DNA from: Blastocystis hominis
Taxonomy: Eukaryota > Sar > Bigyra > Opalinata > Blastocystidae
Length of the DNA stretch: 64,000 bases
Assembly: GCF_000151665.1 (NCBI RefSeq)
Contig: NW_013171834.1
Location: forward strand, 64,501 to 128,500
Direction: 5' to 3'
Shown: in pieces, positions 10,401 to 20,434 of the stretch
How the letters are laid out: the number at the start of each line of letters is the position of its first letter
How positions within the stretch are numbered: the stretch's first letter is position 1
Translations under genes and position numbers: made by a program
The notes under the pieces: model-generated
What the model was told of the DNA's origin: nothing
What the model saw: only the letters and a program-made list of their open reading frames with translations
Database searches by the model: none

Positions 10401-13400
10401 AGCAATCTCTCGAAATCCAATTGTTGCTTTCTCGGCAGAATCTGGATGTTGTGAGATTGAGGCAATGCGTGGAAGTCATGATAACGATTTATGAAGAGCA
10501 TTCCATTCCTCTGATGAGCGATTTCTTTACAGAAACCGCAGAAGTCACCGACTTACTGATTCGAGGATGTGTGAGCGAAGTGGGATATCAAGTCCGTTTC
10601 TTTTGCAGGAATTGATTGATTGTAGAACTCTCTGATGGATCACCCCGTTCGCATCTTTTCGTTCAGCTCACTCATCCGGCTTTGCAATCTTCTTCAATTT
10701 GACCCCGTTTTGTTAACCGTCTACTTCTGCGACGCTCTGATCATTTCGATTTCAGAATCCAGCGATTCTTCGCTCTCTCTTCTCTCTCAAATCGATCAAC
10801 TTCTCCGAAATCTCAAAACGACGCAGCTTCCTTCCTATCGCCAGCTCTATCGCGACATCAATCCAACCACAACAACGACCGCTACGATCGAAGAAATGCT
10901 TCGCTTGCTGCTGAACGACATTCTCTTTGTGATGCTCCGTTCGGCTTTTTCTTTTTCTTGATTGATGCGTAGAACTACTCGAAAATCACGCAGCGAATTG
11001 TTCTTCCTTCGAAGTGTACACGGCGCTGCTGGATGTAGCGTTGAATATCTGCAGCATCACACTCCAACTCGATGGATTCAGCCCGTCGCTGTATCGATTC
11101 GCTTCCCATCGCTTTATGGAAATGGTTTCTCTGAAGAAAATCATTCAGCTCTCGATTCCTCCTTCCTTCCATCCCTCGATTCTGTTTCATTTCGACTCGT
11201 TTCTTAGTTGCAGACCGTTTGTTTTCTACGAGGAAGAAGGTCTTTTGCTGGAGAAATCGAACGTGCTTGCGTTTCTTCTCATGTATCTTCGTCATTTCAT
11301 GTTCGCCTTCTTTCTTTTTCTGTTGATTTCTTTTAGAAACGGGACTGAAATCACCGCGGGAATGCTCTCCGAAACGCTTTCCTACTTCTCAACACATCAA
11401 ATCGAATTGACAACGCTGCCCCTCATCACTCGAATCGTTCGCAACCAGCCTTCTCTTCGTTTCGTGGCGCCCGAAGGCTTCGAAACGATCCCAGGCGCGA
11501 ATTGGCCGGTTCAATATTTGGTGGAACAAGCGATCAAGCGAATGCTTCAGTTCTGCAGAGTCGATCCCTATCCATTGCTTTCCTGCTTGGACATCATCCC
11601 AATCGAACGAGCTCCCGTTTTGATTCAGCATTGCGCGCAGCTCTCTGAAGATCAGCCCAGGATCGCGCTGGATATCGCGGTGATCGGAGTGGCGTATTGC
11701 TGTTTGCTGGGACTCTGGCAGTTGCTGGAGCTTTCGCAGCGTCTCTATCGAGGATTCTACTGGATTTCGTTTCTGAATTCGCGCGGAAAGCAGGATGAAA
11801 TCACGCCGGAGTTTCTTTTCAAGGCGTTTCCGCAGCAGAAAGCGGGCGAGCCGTTCTTTGCTCAAAGCATCACGGAGATGTGCTTGTCGGCTGAGATGAA
11901 TCTGGATGCCGTTGGAACAATATTACTTGAGTCCTCCATTCAAAACGATCAGCAAGAGAATGTTCGAAAGATCATCGATTCGCTGCAAGAACGAATTCGC
12001 GATGTTGATTTGCTCCATATTTTGGAAAATGTAGTGGTCAAAACGCATCAGCGAAGATTCCAACGATTGCTTTGCATTGAAATCGAACGCTTGCAGATTC
12101 AGAACGCACTCGACACTTCATTCATTCACACTTGTCTTGAGGTTTTGGACTTTTGCGATTCTCATGACGATTTGCTTCACGATATCGATGGGATGCAGCT
12201 CGTGAATCGTCCGTGGGAAGTATTGAAGACTTTCGTTACCTTTTACAACTACACACAGTTCCTCATTCTGTTTAGCATTCTGTCGATTACAATGCAGGAC
12301 GTGGTTCTTCATCTTCTCGAGCAATTCACGCAGCAAGCGGAAATTCCTCCCGATTGGAGAGAAATCCAGGAATTGCTCGAGATGTACGCAGACGAAGAGA
12401 ACGTTCAAGAGCGTTGCTTGCTTTGTATCGCCATTGCGGAGCGGTATTCGCATTCCCCTTCGCATTGCCAAATCTATCCATGTTCTCGATGCGAAGATCG
12501 AGTCAGCGCGTACCAATTCGCTTGCGACCTGAGCGAATCTGCGATTTTATCGCTTTCTGAACAACGCGATGATTCAAATCAGCAACGACTTTCGGAATTG
12601 AAAGAAGTGGCGCTGAATTGCCGAAAGAACTATTCACGAGCCGTGTATTTTTATCAATGGAATCGGCTGTTTTTGAGCCATGAATCCCTTCCAACGAATA
12701 TATTTTCGGACGATTTGGAGAGTGATTTTCGAGCCAATGCGTCATCGATCGCAGACCATTTGCTCGATCTTTATTTCAAATTGAGTCCACTGGCTGGAGA
12801 GCAATTGCGAAAACGATCCTCGGAAGTGTTCCATGGAAGCTCTTCGCTGCGAATGCGCTTTATGAAGCTCGATGCAGCCAGTCGAAAGCGAATGTCGGAC
12901 ACTTCGATCACACGCGACTGCAAGTCGCGATCTTTCCATCTCGTCTCCAATTGTTTCTTTTCTTCCGATTGCGATTCGTTTTCGGTCAGCGAAGTCCAGA
13001 ACATGATCGATCAGCTTCGAGATGAAACGCATTCCTCTTGGTTTGTGTTTAGTCACGAAGGATGCGGGTTGCTTTTCCTTCACAGCATTATGGAAACTCT
13101 CTGCAGCTCGTTCCAACTCAGTTTCCAGCAACTTTTCTTGTGCACAATCGACAAGCTGCTTCAGCACTGGCGAAGAATCGAATCGACCGGGAATTGCGCG
13201 CAGGAAATCGAGGAGAATTGCCTTTCCTCCGCAGTGAACGGATTGATTTACATGCTTCGAGGCCTCCAGGAAATGAATCGCGACACGTTTGTTTCGATCA
13301 CATCGCAGTACGCACAGCAAGCCATCGATTCCTCCTCGGCCTTCTTTCCCTACGCCGCCAAATACATCATTCTCTCTTCAGTGGCTTTTTCGCTCTCCTT

Positions 13401-14463
13401 CTTCTCTCAAAGCCAGCAGAAGTCCGTCCTTTTGAAGCTTTTCCCGCAGGACTCGACACTTACGCTCTCCGAATTGCAGCGAAACGCATTGATTCAATTC
13501 ACGTGGTATGGGTGCCAAAAGTTCCGAATCCCTGTGGGAACGGATGTTTGGTCGCAGGTGCAGAACCCAAGCTTTCTCTCGAACGTCATGCGATCGCACG
13601 CGAGCGAAGAATCGGTTTTGTGGTGGTGCACGTCGCTGATGCAGCGAATGAACATCCAAGCCATTCAGTTGTGGGACCAAATGCTTCGACTCTGCGCTGA
13701 GAATCAATTCTTTTCGCTGTGTGTGGTTTGTCTGGCGCAGCATCAGCAGCTCGCTCGCTATCACAGCGATGACAGCAAGCTCACGAGAGAGGAAGCCATG
13801 AGCATTGTTGATAAGATCGTGAATCAATGGCTCAAACCGAACCACTTGAAGCCGACATCGCAAATCATCGCGTTGCTCGGTGAATTTGGAGACGATAAGC
13901 ATATTCCTGCGTGGTGCAAGTCGCTTTTCGCGGATCCAAACGACGCGTTCGACGCGTCCGAATTTGCCAGCGATTTGTGCAGCCTTGTGATGCGTTTGCA
14001 GAACGTGGAGTTGCGCCGCTCGCTGCTTCATCGCGCGATAAAAGCGGGCGCAGCGTTGGCAGTCATGGAACAAGTGTGCTTTGAGGGGAAAATCCTTTCG
14101 ATGTACGACGCAGAGTTCATCGAAGCGGCTCGAACCGAAATGAATGCAGGCCATTTCGACGCGTTGTTTCATTCGGACTTGTACGCAGCCGTCCTTTCCG
14201 CCTGTGTGCAAGAAGCAGACAGCGAATCGCTCCTGAACGCTTGGATCATTTACCACATAAAGCGAAAGCACTTCGAAGAAGCGATCGACGTGCTTTCGCA
14301 AACTCGCTGGAGCGAGGAATCGGAAATGGACGGCGACTCCATCGCGCAGCTTCGCTTTTACATCCACTCCGTCCTCCAAGACGACGATCTTTTAGTCTAC
14401 TTGCTTTCTCTTTCTCCTGTTTCCAACAAACACACAAATCCCGGCGGTCCGCAATGCTTGTAG
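7401..14463 (+). CDS. KNTC1/Rod-like beta-propeller plus alpha-solenoid protein
   Basis: Very large protein: eight exons (seven introns of 29-34 nt) give 2,279 residues. The first ~430 residues look like a beta-propeller, with repeated blades such as FDSTGSHSFAC and FDSSGQFLFVCTSDG, and the rest is an alpha-solenoid. The junction, LLQQNSFEQAYEFATIHQLD, matches the corresponding KNTC1 (Rod) segment LLHKHRFAEAESFAIQFGLD from memory, and a C-terminal stretch around IQLWDQMLRLCAENQ resembles the KNTC1 region with DLQLWNGLLQ. Rod acts with Zwilch and ZW10 at kinetochores in the spindle checkpoint. The related NBAS/Dsl1 family is the main alternative. A 36-nt stretch at 11302-11337 (GTTCGCC...TTTTAG) is probably a further in-frame intron. 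The last 27 bp overlap the end of the ERD2-like gene on the other strand. Confidence 0.6.
14425..14432 (-). terminator. 3'-end motif of the ERD2-like gene
   Basis: Exact TGTTTGTT on the minus strand, lying antisense inside the last codons of the Rod-like gene. 4 nt (TGTG) separate it from the T that would start TAA. Confidence 0.85.
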
Positions 14464-15507
14464 GCAAAATCAGTGGCGTATCGCTGAACGCAGCTCGCAA
14501 GTAATAGAAGATAAAGCTCGCCATCAGCGCCAGCTGCGTAATCTGCGAGGCAATCACGATCGGTCCCGCGAAATGCCGACTCAGATAGCTCCACCCGCTG
14601 TTCAACTCCTTCCAGCTTCCCAGCCAGAAGAGAAGATTCAGGAACTTGCTGATCGCCATCGAGAACACGAAGTGCGAGGTCAGAGCTTCGATTTCGCCCG
14701 TCTATGCGTCAGAGCGCCATCTCGCGCGCACTCGATTCTTCTGGAACATGTGCAGCTGCGGGTAGATCGCTACGCCTTCGAGGTACATCGCGATCGCCCA
14801 GAGCAAATCGCAGTAAGTGCCGGAGCGGTGAGGACGGACGATCAGCGCTAAAACGATCGCAGGAACGATGAGGTAGAGCGAGGTGTACTGCTTGGGGAGG
14901 AAATGACCCTGGCCGAACGTGTCGTGGTGAGAGTTGTGAGTGTATTTCAGAGGACCCATGATCAAATAGATGTTGATCATCACAGCGAAGAAAGAGGTCA
15001 GCTCAACCACTTGGTAGAACCAGTCGCCACTTCTGGAAATTAGACAAAGGAAAGGAATAAAAGAACCGATCAAAGGGCAAATAGCTGGTACTGTTCCAGA
15101 CAGCGATAAATCTGCAAAGGAAGACGACGGCGTAGCACTGGAGAGACTTCAGAGACACTCCGGCAACCGACCGTGTCTTTATGGACCGGAAAGTAATGAG
15201 GCAGAAGCCAAAGCAGCTAATCAGACTTCCCAGAGTCTAGCATTTACTCCACGACGTGAAGAGTACAAGGAGGAAGGAAAAGTCACCATCCGAGAAAAAG
15301 TGTTTGCAAGTTAGCACAAACACGACCAAAAAGCCCCAAATCAACAAATTCATACGATTCGCCTTAAAATAACGCTTAAGGTTCCTACATCCATAAAGGA
15401 AGCAGTCCAAAAACTCACTTGTTATTCAATTGTTTCTTGGTTTGATCGATAATCCGATTCTACACAATCAAGATTCACCAGAAACACTGTACAACTGTTG
15501 GATTCAT
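14437..15507 (-). CDS. ERD2-like (KDEL-receptor family) membrane protein; stop made by polyadenylation
   Basis: Seven-helix protein of the KDEL-receptor family, of the longer ERD2-like branch also found in plants, expected in ER-Golgi retrieval. Six exons (introns 30-34 nt) give 303 residues against ~212 for classical KDEL receptors. The extra length is an N-terminal helix (NLLIWGFLVVFVLT). Family signatures: FGFCLITFRSIKTRSVAGVS, SLKSLQCYAVVFLCRF, MYLEGVAIYPQLHMFQKN, and a last helix MASFIFYYLRAAF. Downstream of DRRD there is no stop before the motif: GAT T (14437), then TGTG, then TGTTTGTT. Reading on without polyadenylation would run far into the antisense of the neighbouring gene, which supports the early end. 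The ATG at 15507 is followed by a short first exon (MNPTV). Confidence 0.85.
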
Positions 15508-15607
15508 TAATAAAGAAGCTTACAAGAAAATATATAATTGTGGAACACTAGAAGTCGTTCATCCAATCATTGGATCGAATACAAAATGACTCATGAATCG
15601 TAGATAA

Positions 15608-15615
15608 AACAAACA
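15608..15615 (-). terminator. 3'-end motif of the phosphatase gene
   Basis: Exact TGTTTGTT; 4 nt (GGGT) separate it from the T that would start TAA. Confidence 0.85.
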
Positions 15616-15619
15616 ACCC

Positions 15620-16782
15620 ACTTGGGAGGTTTACTACCACCACACACATCCACTTGATCACTTTCCGAGGCTTGCTCCGTTTGGATTTCGTGCGTTCCAT
15701 CTTCGTTGACCACATACGTGGTCATCTTGAAATCCTCCTCCACAAACTTCAGCATTCTGCCTCCGCGCTGCATTCTACCCATCACCAGTCCTAATCAGAC
15801 ATACCCCTCCGCTGGTCCGTAGCATCCGTATCCGGTTTTTCTTCCATATCCAAGCAAGATTCCTTCAAAATCGTTCACATAATCATTGCTGTGGTCATGT
15901 CCACAGAACAGCGCGAACACGTCGCCTCTCTCCTTAAACGCTGCCACAATCCCAGTATTCATCGACGAGCAGCAGCACGCTTCCGTCTTTCGACCCACAC
16001 TCGGGTAATGCTGTCCATGAGACACAATGCCAAGAAGAAACGTTGTAAGCGTAAAGATATTCGACGGGCGGGATGTGCATGAAGGCAACTGCGGGTTTCT
16101 TGCCTCCCTGCTCGATCTCCAGCTGGCGCGACATCCGCTTGTACCAATCGATCATCTTGGGCTCGACGCAGCCGTAGCCATTGACTCCCAAACAATTGTA
16201 GTCTCCACTGTCGAAGAACCAGAGGTTCATTACGACCTGTTCGGGGTGTTTTGAGGAATAGACGGGAAGAACGAATGTGCTGGCTCCTGCCATATTGTCA
16301 GGGAAAAGCTGTGTGAAGGAGTAGGGATTCGTCATATCCAGTTTTACGATTTCCTGGCGGTTCAGATCGGCTTCCGAGTCGTGATTACCCAGTGTGTAGC
16401 AATAGGGCTTTTTTGTTTCGTAAATTACTTTCGTCCAGCGATGCCACATGGCTTCGTACCATCCCTCCGACTTGTTCCAGGAATAACCTTTTGCTTAGTT
16501 ACGACACTCCAATAGTTTACCTGAAACCATGTCTCCAGTAAACGCAATGAAATCCGGATCCTCCGCCTGAACCAACTTTCTCATCAGATTGGTTGTACTC
16601 TCGTCGAGATGATCACCTTCTCCATAGTGAAGATCGGTGAACTACAGATCAGAAATTGCCACTTATCGTTGGATTACCTGCATAACAGAGAACGTTCCAT
16701 CAGGACGGAACGATAGGCGCTTTTCTGGGTTCCAGACAGCAACAGCAACAGAACATATCGCCACAAGCAAGAATAACTTCAT
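15620..16782 (-). CDS. Secreted purple-acid-phosphatase-like metallophosphoesterase; stop made by polyadenylation
   Basis: Calcineurin-type metallophosphoesterase close to purple acid phosphatase 16/29 and Dcr2/Sia1. Five exons (introns 30, 31, 33 and 36 nt) give 344 residues. A signal peptide is evident (MKLFLLVAICSVAVAVW), so the enzyme is probably secreted or vacuolar. Metal-binding motifs in order: FTDLHYGE, FTGDMVSG, LGNHDSEA, MHIPPVEY and GHDHSND. The intron after GDMVS ends in AAG rather than TAG. The frame ends CGGSKPPK, then T (15620), GGGT and TGTTTGTT, so TAA is completed only in the mRNA; without it the frame would continue through the motif. Substrate unknown. Confidence 0.88.
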
Positions 16783-16869
16783 CGTATACACTTACAAAAG
16801 ATTATATGGAACACAATTCCAAGATTGAAGATTCATGTTTAAAAAGCAAACAAAATACAAGCTAAACGA

Positions 16870-19800
16870 CTATGGAAACAATGCAGAAAAGGAGAGCGAT
16901 TTGGCCTTCACCAAATAGGAATTTACAGACGAAAAAACAATCTCTGGTAAATCTCCCAATGAAAGCACACATCTCTCCTCGTTAAACAAAATCACTCCAC
17001 CCCCTTCTGTTCGAATTCCCTTCTGCCGGACATACTCTTCAACTAGAGCATCGCCTCGCCTTCGATCTTCTTCTGAGCAGCGAACTCCGCTCATCCATCG
17101 TTTACAAAGCTCTAACAGCTCGTTTTCCGAATTGTTTAGAAGCTCTATGGGAGAATCACTCAAGATGGTAGTCGATTCGATTAACTCTTCAAGAAGAGTA
17201 ATACTCTCTTCCAAAACACGTTTCGTTTCATCTTTCAGAGATAATGATGGGATTTGTGTGTTCACAGAAATAAACACGAGGACATGGCGCAGCAGAGCGA
17301 GTTCCTCATCTCGTGTCTGCTGATCGCCACAAAATTCATGAAATACACTTTGTAAACCATCAAACAACAGCGAATGCTCCGCTTGCGTCACCGAGCCAAC
17401 ACCCAAATAGCGTGCAATGAACCACACGGCAGAATCTGGGGATTGGAGGCTGAGCAAAGCAAGGAGCGAAAGCAACTCAAGCTTTTGCTGCAGCGAAAAC
17501 AGTCGAAACAGAAATAACACCGAGATGATTTCGGATTGTTTGAGAATGTGAAAATAGACGCTTTTTCTGCAATTGACAACAACCGACCGATAATGAATTC
17601 CGAAAAACGCCGGATTTTGAGCGATTAAGGGATACAAAAGAAGTCCCTATTTTTACAATTCCAAAAAACGGGCCTACATCGGTATCCTGAACAAAGCCCG
17701 ATTCTGTACTCAACAACGAAGGTAAAAAGGCACTCAAAATCGGCTTGAAGAATGCGGAGTTCAGAAATACGGCCGATTTCTTCATGATTAACAAGACCCA
17801 ATTCAAGAGGAAGAAATCCCTCCGATTTCTGTCAATTTTCATTCTCCGTATTTCCGTGACCCAGAATTGAATCAACGCGTTGAAGTTCCGTTGGATCGTC
17901 GGCAGAACGAAATTGAATTGATCGGACGAAGAGTCAGCCAAAGCGCGAATGGCAAAAGAATCGAATGGATTGGCTGGATTCGACTGGGAAATCGCGGTGA
18001 AGAGTGGAAATAGAGGTTCTACGGATTGGAGTCGTAGAAACTGAGCGATGAGGGCTTGCGTGGAAGTGGAAAAAAGATCCAAATAAAGAAGAAAGGCAAG
18101 GAAATCGGAGGGCGGAATGAGGAGAGGCGGATGTGAATGATTGAATGACTCAATTCGAAGCAAAACTTGCTCCATAAAGCGAACCGATCGCTCGCCCAGA
18201 AGGATCAGAAGGGATGGAGAGGGGAGGAAGGAAGAAGACACGACGAAGAGAAGGAAATGGAGGGCAGAGAGGATCTGAAGGAGCTCGTTTTTGGAGTGGG
18301 GAGAGGTCAGAGAGGATTGAAGAAGGTCGGCTGCTTGTTTCATTGCGGATTCCAACGAGGAAGCTTCCAGGAGGGAGAAAGGCAGGTCCTTTTCGATATG
18401 TTCGGCGAGTGGAATGAAGAGAGAGAGCGTGGATTGCGAGGCTGGAAGAAGAGAAAGGAACTGGAGGAGTGTGGGGAGAAGCGCCGAGCGATGTCGCAAA
18501 TGAAACGAAACCAAATTGCGAATTGATTTCTCCACATCCGAAAATCCTTTTTGATTTTGATTTTGATTTTGATTTTGATTCTGGTATTGTTGTCGTAAAA
18601 ACTCGAGTGGTTGCTGCGCCAACTCTACAAAAAAGCTATCAGTTTGTAAACTCTACGCGGAGGGAGAAACGGAGAAAGCAGGAATGAATACACCAGACAG
18701 AGCAGAAACGGGGACTGCAGCGAATACCCAGAGAAGACATCCTTCAGCAAGCCTTTATTCATCCCCACGGTTTCCTTCGACAGGCCGTTCCAGTAAAACA
18801 AAAACACCATCACAGGGAAAAACGCTGCTGACAGCGACGAATCCTTCACTGCAAACAGCAACGTCATGCTGATCTTCTTCAGCACAAGTCCGCTTGAATG
18901 CCCGAACACCTGCTCCAGAAGGAGAAACAGAGAATCCGCTGTCGAGGCGGGCTTCCGGTCTTCCGATTCACGCAACAAACGCGAGTGAATAAACGGAGAC
19001 AACAATTCGAGAGCGTTGCCTTTGGATCCTCGCTGCTCCTTTTCCAAATCATCCACAAAGAGAAGCAAGAACGCTTTCCAATCATCTGCTGTGGCTCCAA
19101 ACCGAACCAACGCAAACACGTCGCCAAGAATCTCGAAGAACAATCGGCGCGTGTGGATTCGAATCGATCTGGGCGTCAGCGTTTTCACCCATCGCACGAG
19201 ACATGGCTGGAAGTTCTATCGCTCAGCAATTCAACGAAACGGAATACGGTGAAGGCCTGGGAGTCGGATTGAGAAGGAAACATGGAGTGATAAACGTCGG
19301 CTAGAAAGAGAAGAGCGAAGGTTTGATGGAGCAACGAGGGGAAAAGGACGGTATCGAGGTGAAGAACCACGCCACATTGGATTTGCGCATCGATACAGCT
19401 GGAGAAGAGAAGGGAGACGCAGTGACGGAAGAGAGGAGAAGGAAAGGAATTGCGGGAAAGCTGGTAGGCGAGCGAGTATTGGAGAAAAGAAGCGAAGAAT
19501 TGAAGGATGAACGAAATCTGATTGCGAATGTGGCTTTCGTGGCAGGACGGAAGAAGAGAAAGACGGCGGAGGGTGGATGCGAAGAAAAGACTGGGAAGAT
19601 AACTGCTAAACCAGTGTTGCTTCAGATTCTTTGTGGTTACAAATAAATATCAAAAAAGGAAACATACTTGACTCTCGTGGTTTTCAGTCATCGAAAACAC
19701 ATTCAAAGAGGAAACGATCTGCTGCAGAAGCAAATCGTTCGTGTCAAAACAGTCGAGGTTTAGGTGGGGAGTAGAGGAAGCTAGAATGAGCATCACGCGA

Positions 19801-20359
19801 TGGATTTCCTCCGATTCACCAGGAAGGTCGACACACTCAGAAGATTGGGGAGAAGAATAGTCAAGTCCAGGAGCGAAGAAAGTGAGATATTGCATCCAGT
19901 AGTATTCATACTCTTCAATAGAAAGGTTTCGAACACAATAGGAGTCCACATCGTGAAACCAATCAGGAAAAGCAGGTTCGTACCCTCCTCCTTGAAAAGC
20001 GGAATAGAGCTTTGACAACTCATCATCTGAGATAGATGGACGCGGAAAAATCACATCATCTCGAGATGGATTTGAATAGGTTGTCTGATCTTTCCCATAT
20101 CCAGAGACTATCTTGTAGCTCTCGTTCAATGGCAACAAAAGGAGATCCGACATATCAAATGGCGGTAAATAGCGCGGCTTTTCATATGTACCGATGTAGT
20201 CCAAAATATTGGGTAGACATTGATACTTTAGGTCAAGACTGTCATAGATTGTGGAAAGAGCGACATTCTAGCAAGTATTCGAAGAATGAACGCACTTACT
20301 CCAAACACTGTTTCATTTAATTCAGGAACGTGGGGTAACTCTCCTTCCCCATTTTCCAT
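16870..20359 (-). CDS. Unrecognised large helical protein
   Basis: Six exons (introns 29-39 nt) give 1,108 residues, starting MENGEGELPHVPELNETVFG and ending SFSALFP before an encoded TAG. The N-terminal 230 residues are rich in acidic and aromatic residues and include DWFHDVDSYCVRNLSIEEYEYYW. The rest is strongly leucine/serine rich with regular amphipathic helices, typical of HEAT-like or Nup/exportin-like solenoids, interrupted by a QNQNQN run. There is no signal peptide and no clear membrane segment. I cannot assign a family. The start lies 19 bp beyond the 3'-end motif of the GATOR2 gene on the same strand. A near-copy of the motif (TGTTTGCT) follows the stop. Confidence 0.85.
18549..18580. 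repeat. 6-bp coding repeat (QN run)
   Basis: TTTTGA repeated about five times; on the minus strand it encodes alternating Gln-Asn in the large helical protein. Confidence 0.85.
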
Positions 20360-20378
20360 ACTACACAAAAGAGTCTAT

Positions 20379-20386
20379 AACAAACA
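20379..20386 (-). terminator. 3'-end motif of the GATOR2-type gene
   Basis: Exact TGTTTGTT, 42 nt after the encoded TAG and only 19 bp before the ATG of the next gene on the same strand. Confidence 0.75.
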
Positions 20387-20392
20387 AGCAAA

Positions 20393-20434
20393 ACTACAGA
20401 CTACAGACTACAGACTACAGACTACAGACTACAA
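20393..20434. repeat. 7-bp tandem repeat carrying the stop codon
   Basis: Six units of ACTACAG (the last one ACTACAA). On the minus strand each unit holds a TAG and the unit is not a multiple of three, so all three frames are closed at the end of the GATOR2-type gene. Confidence 0.9.
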
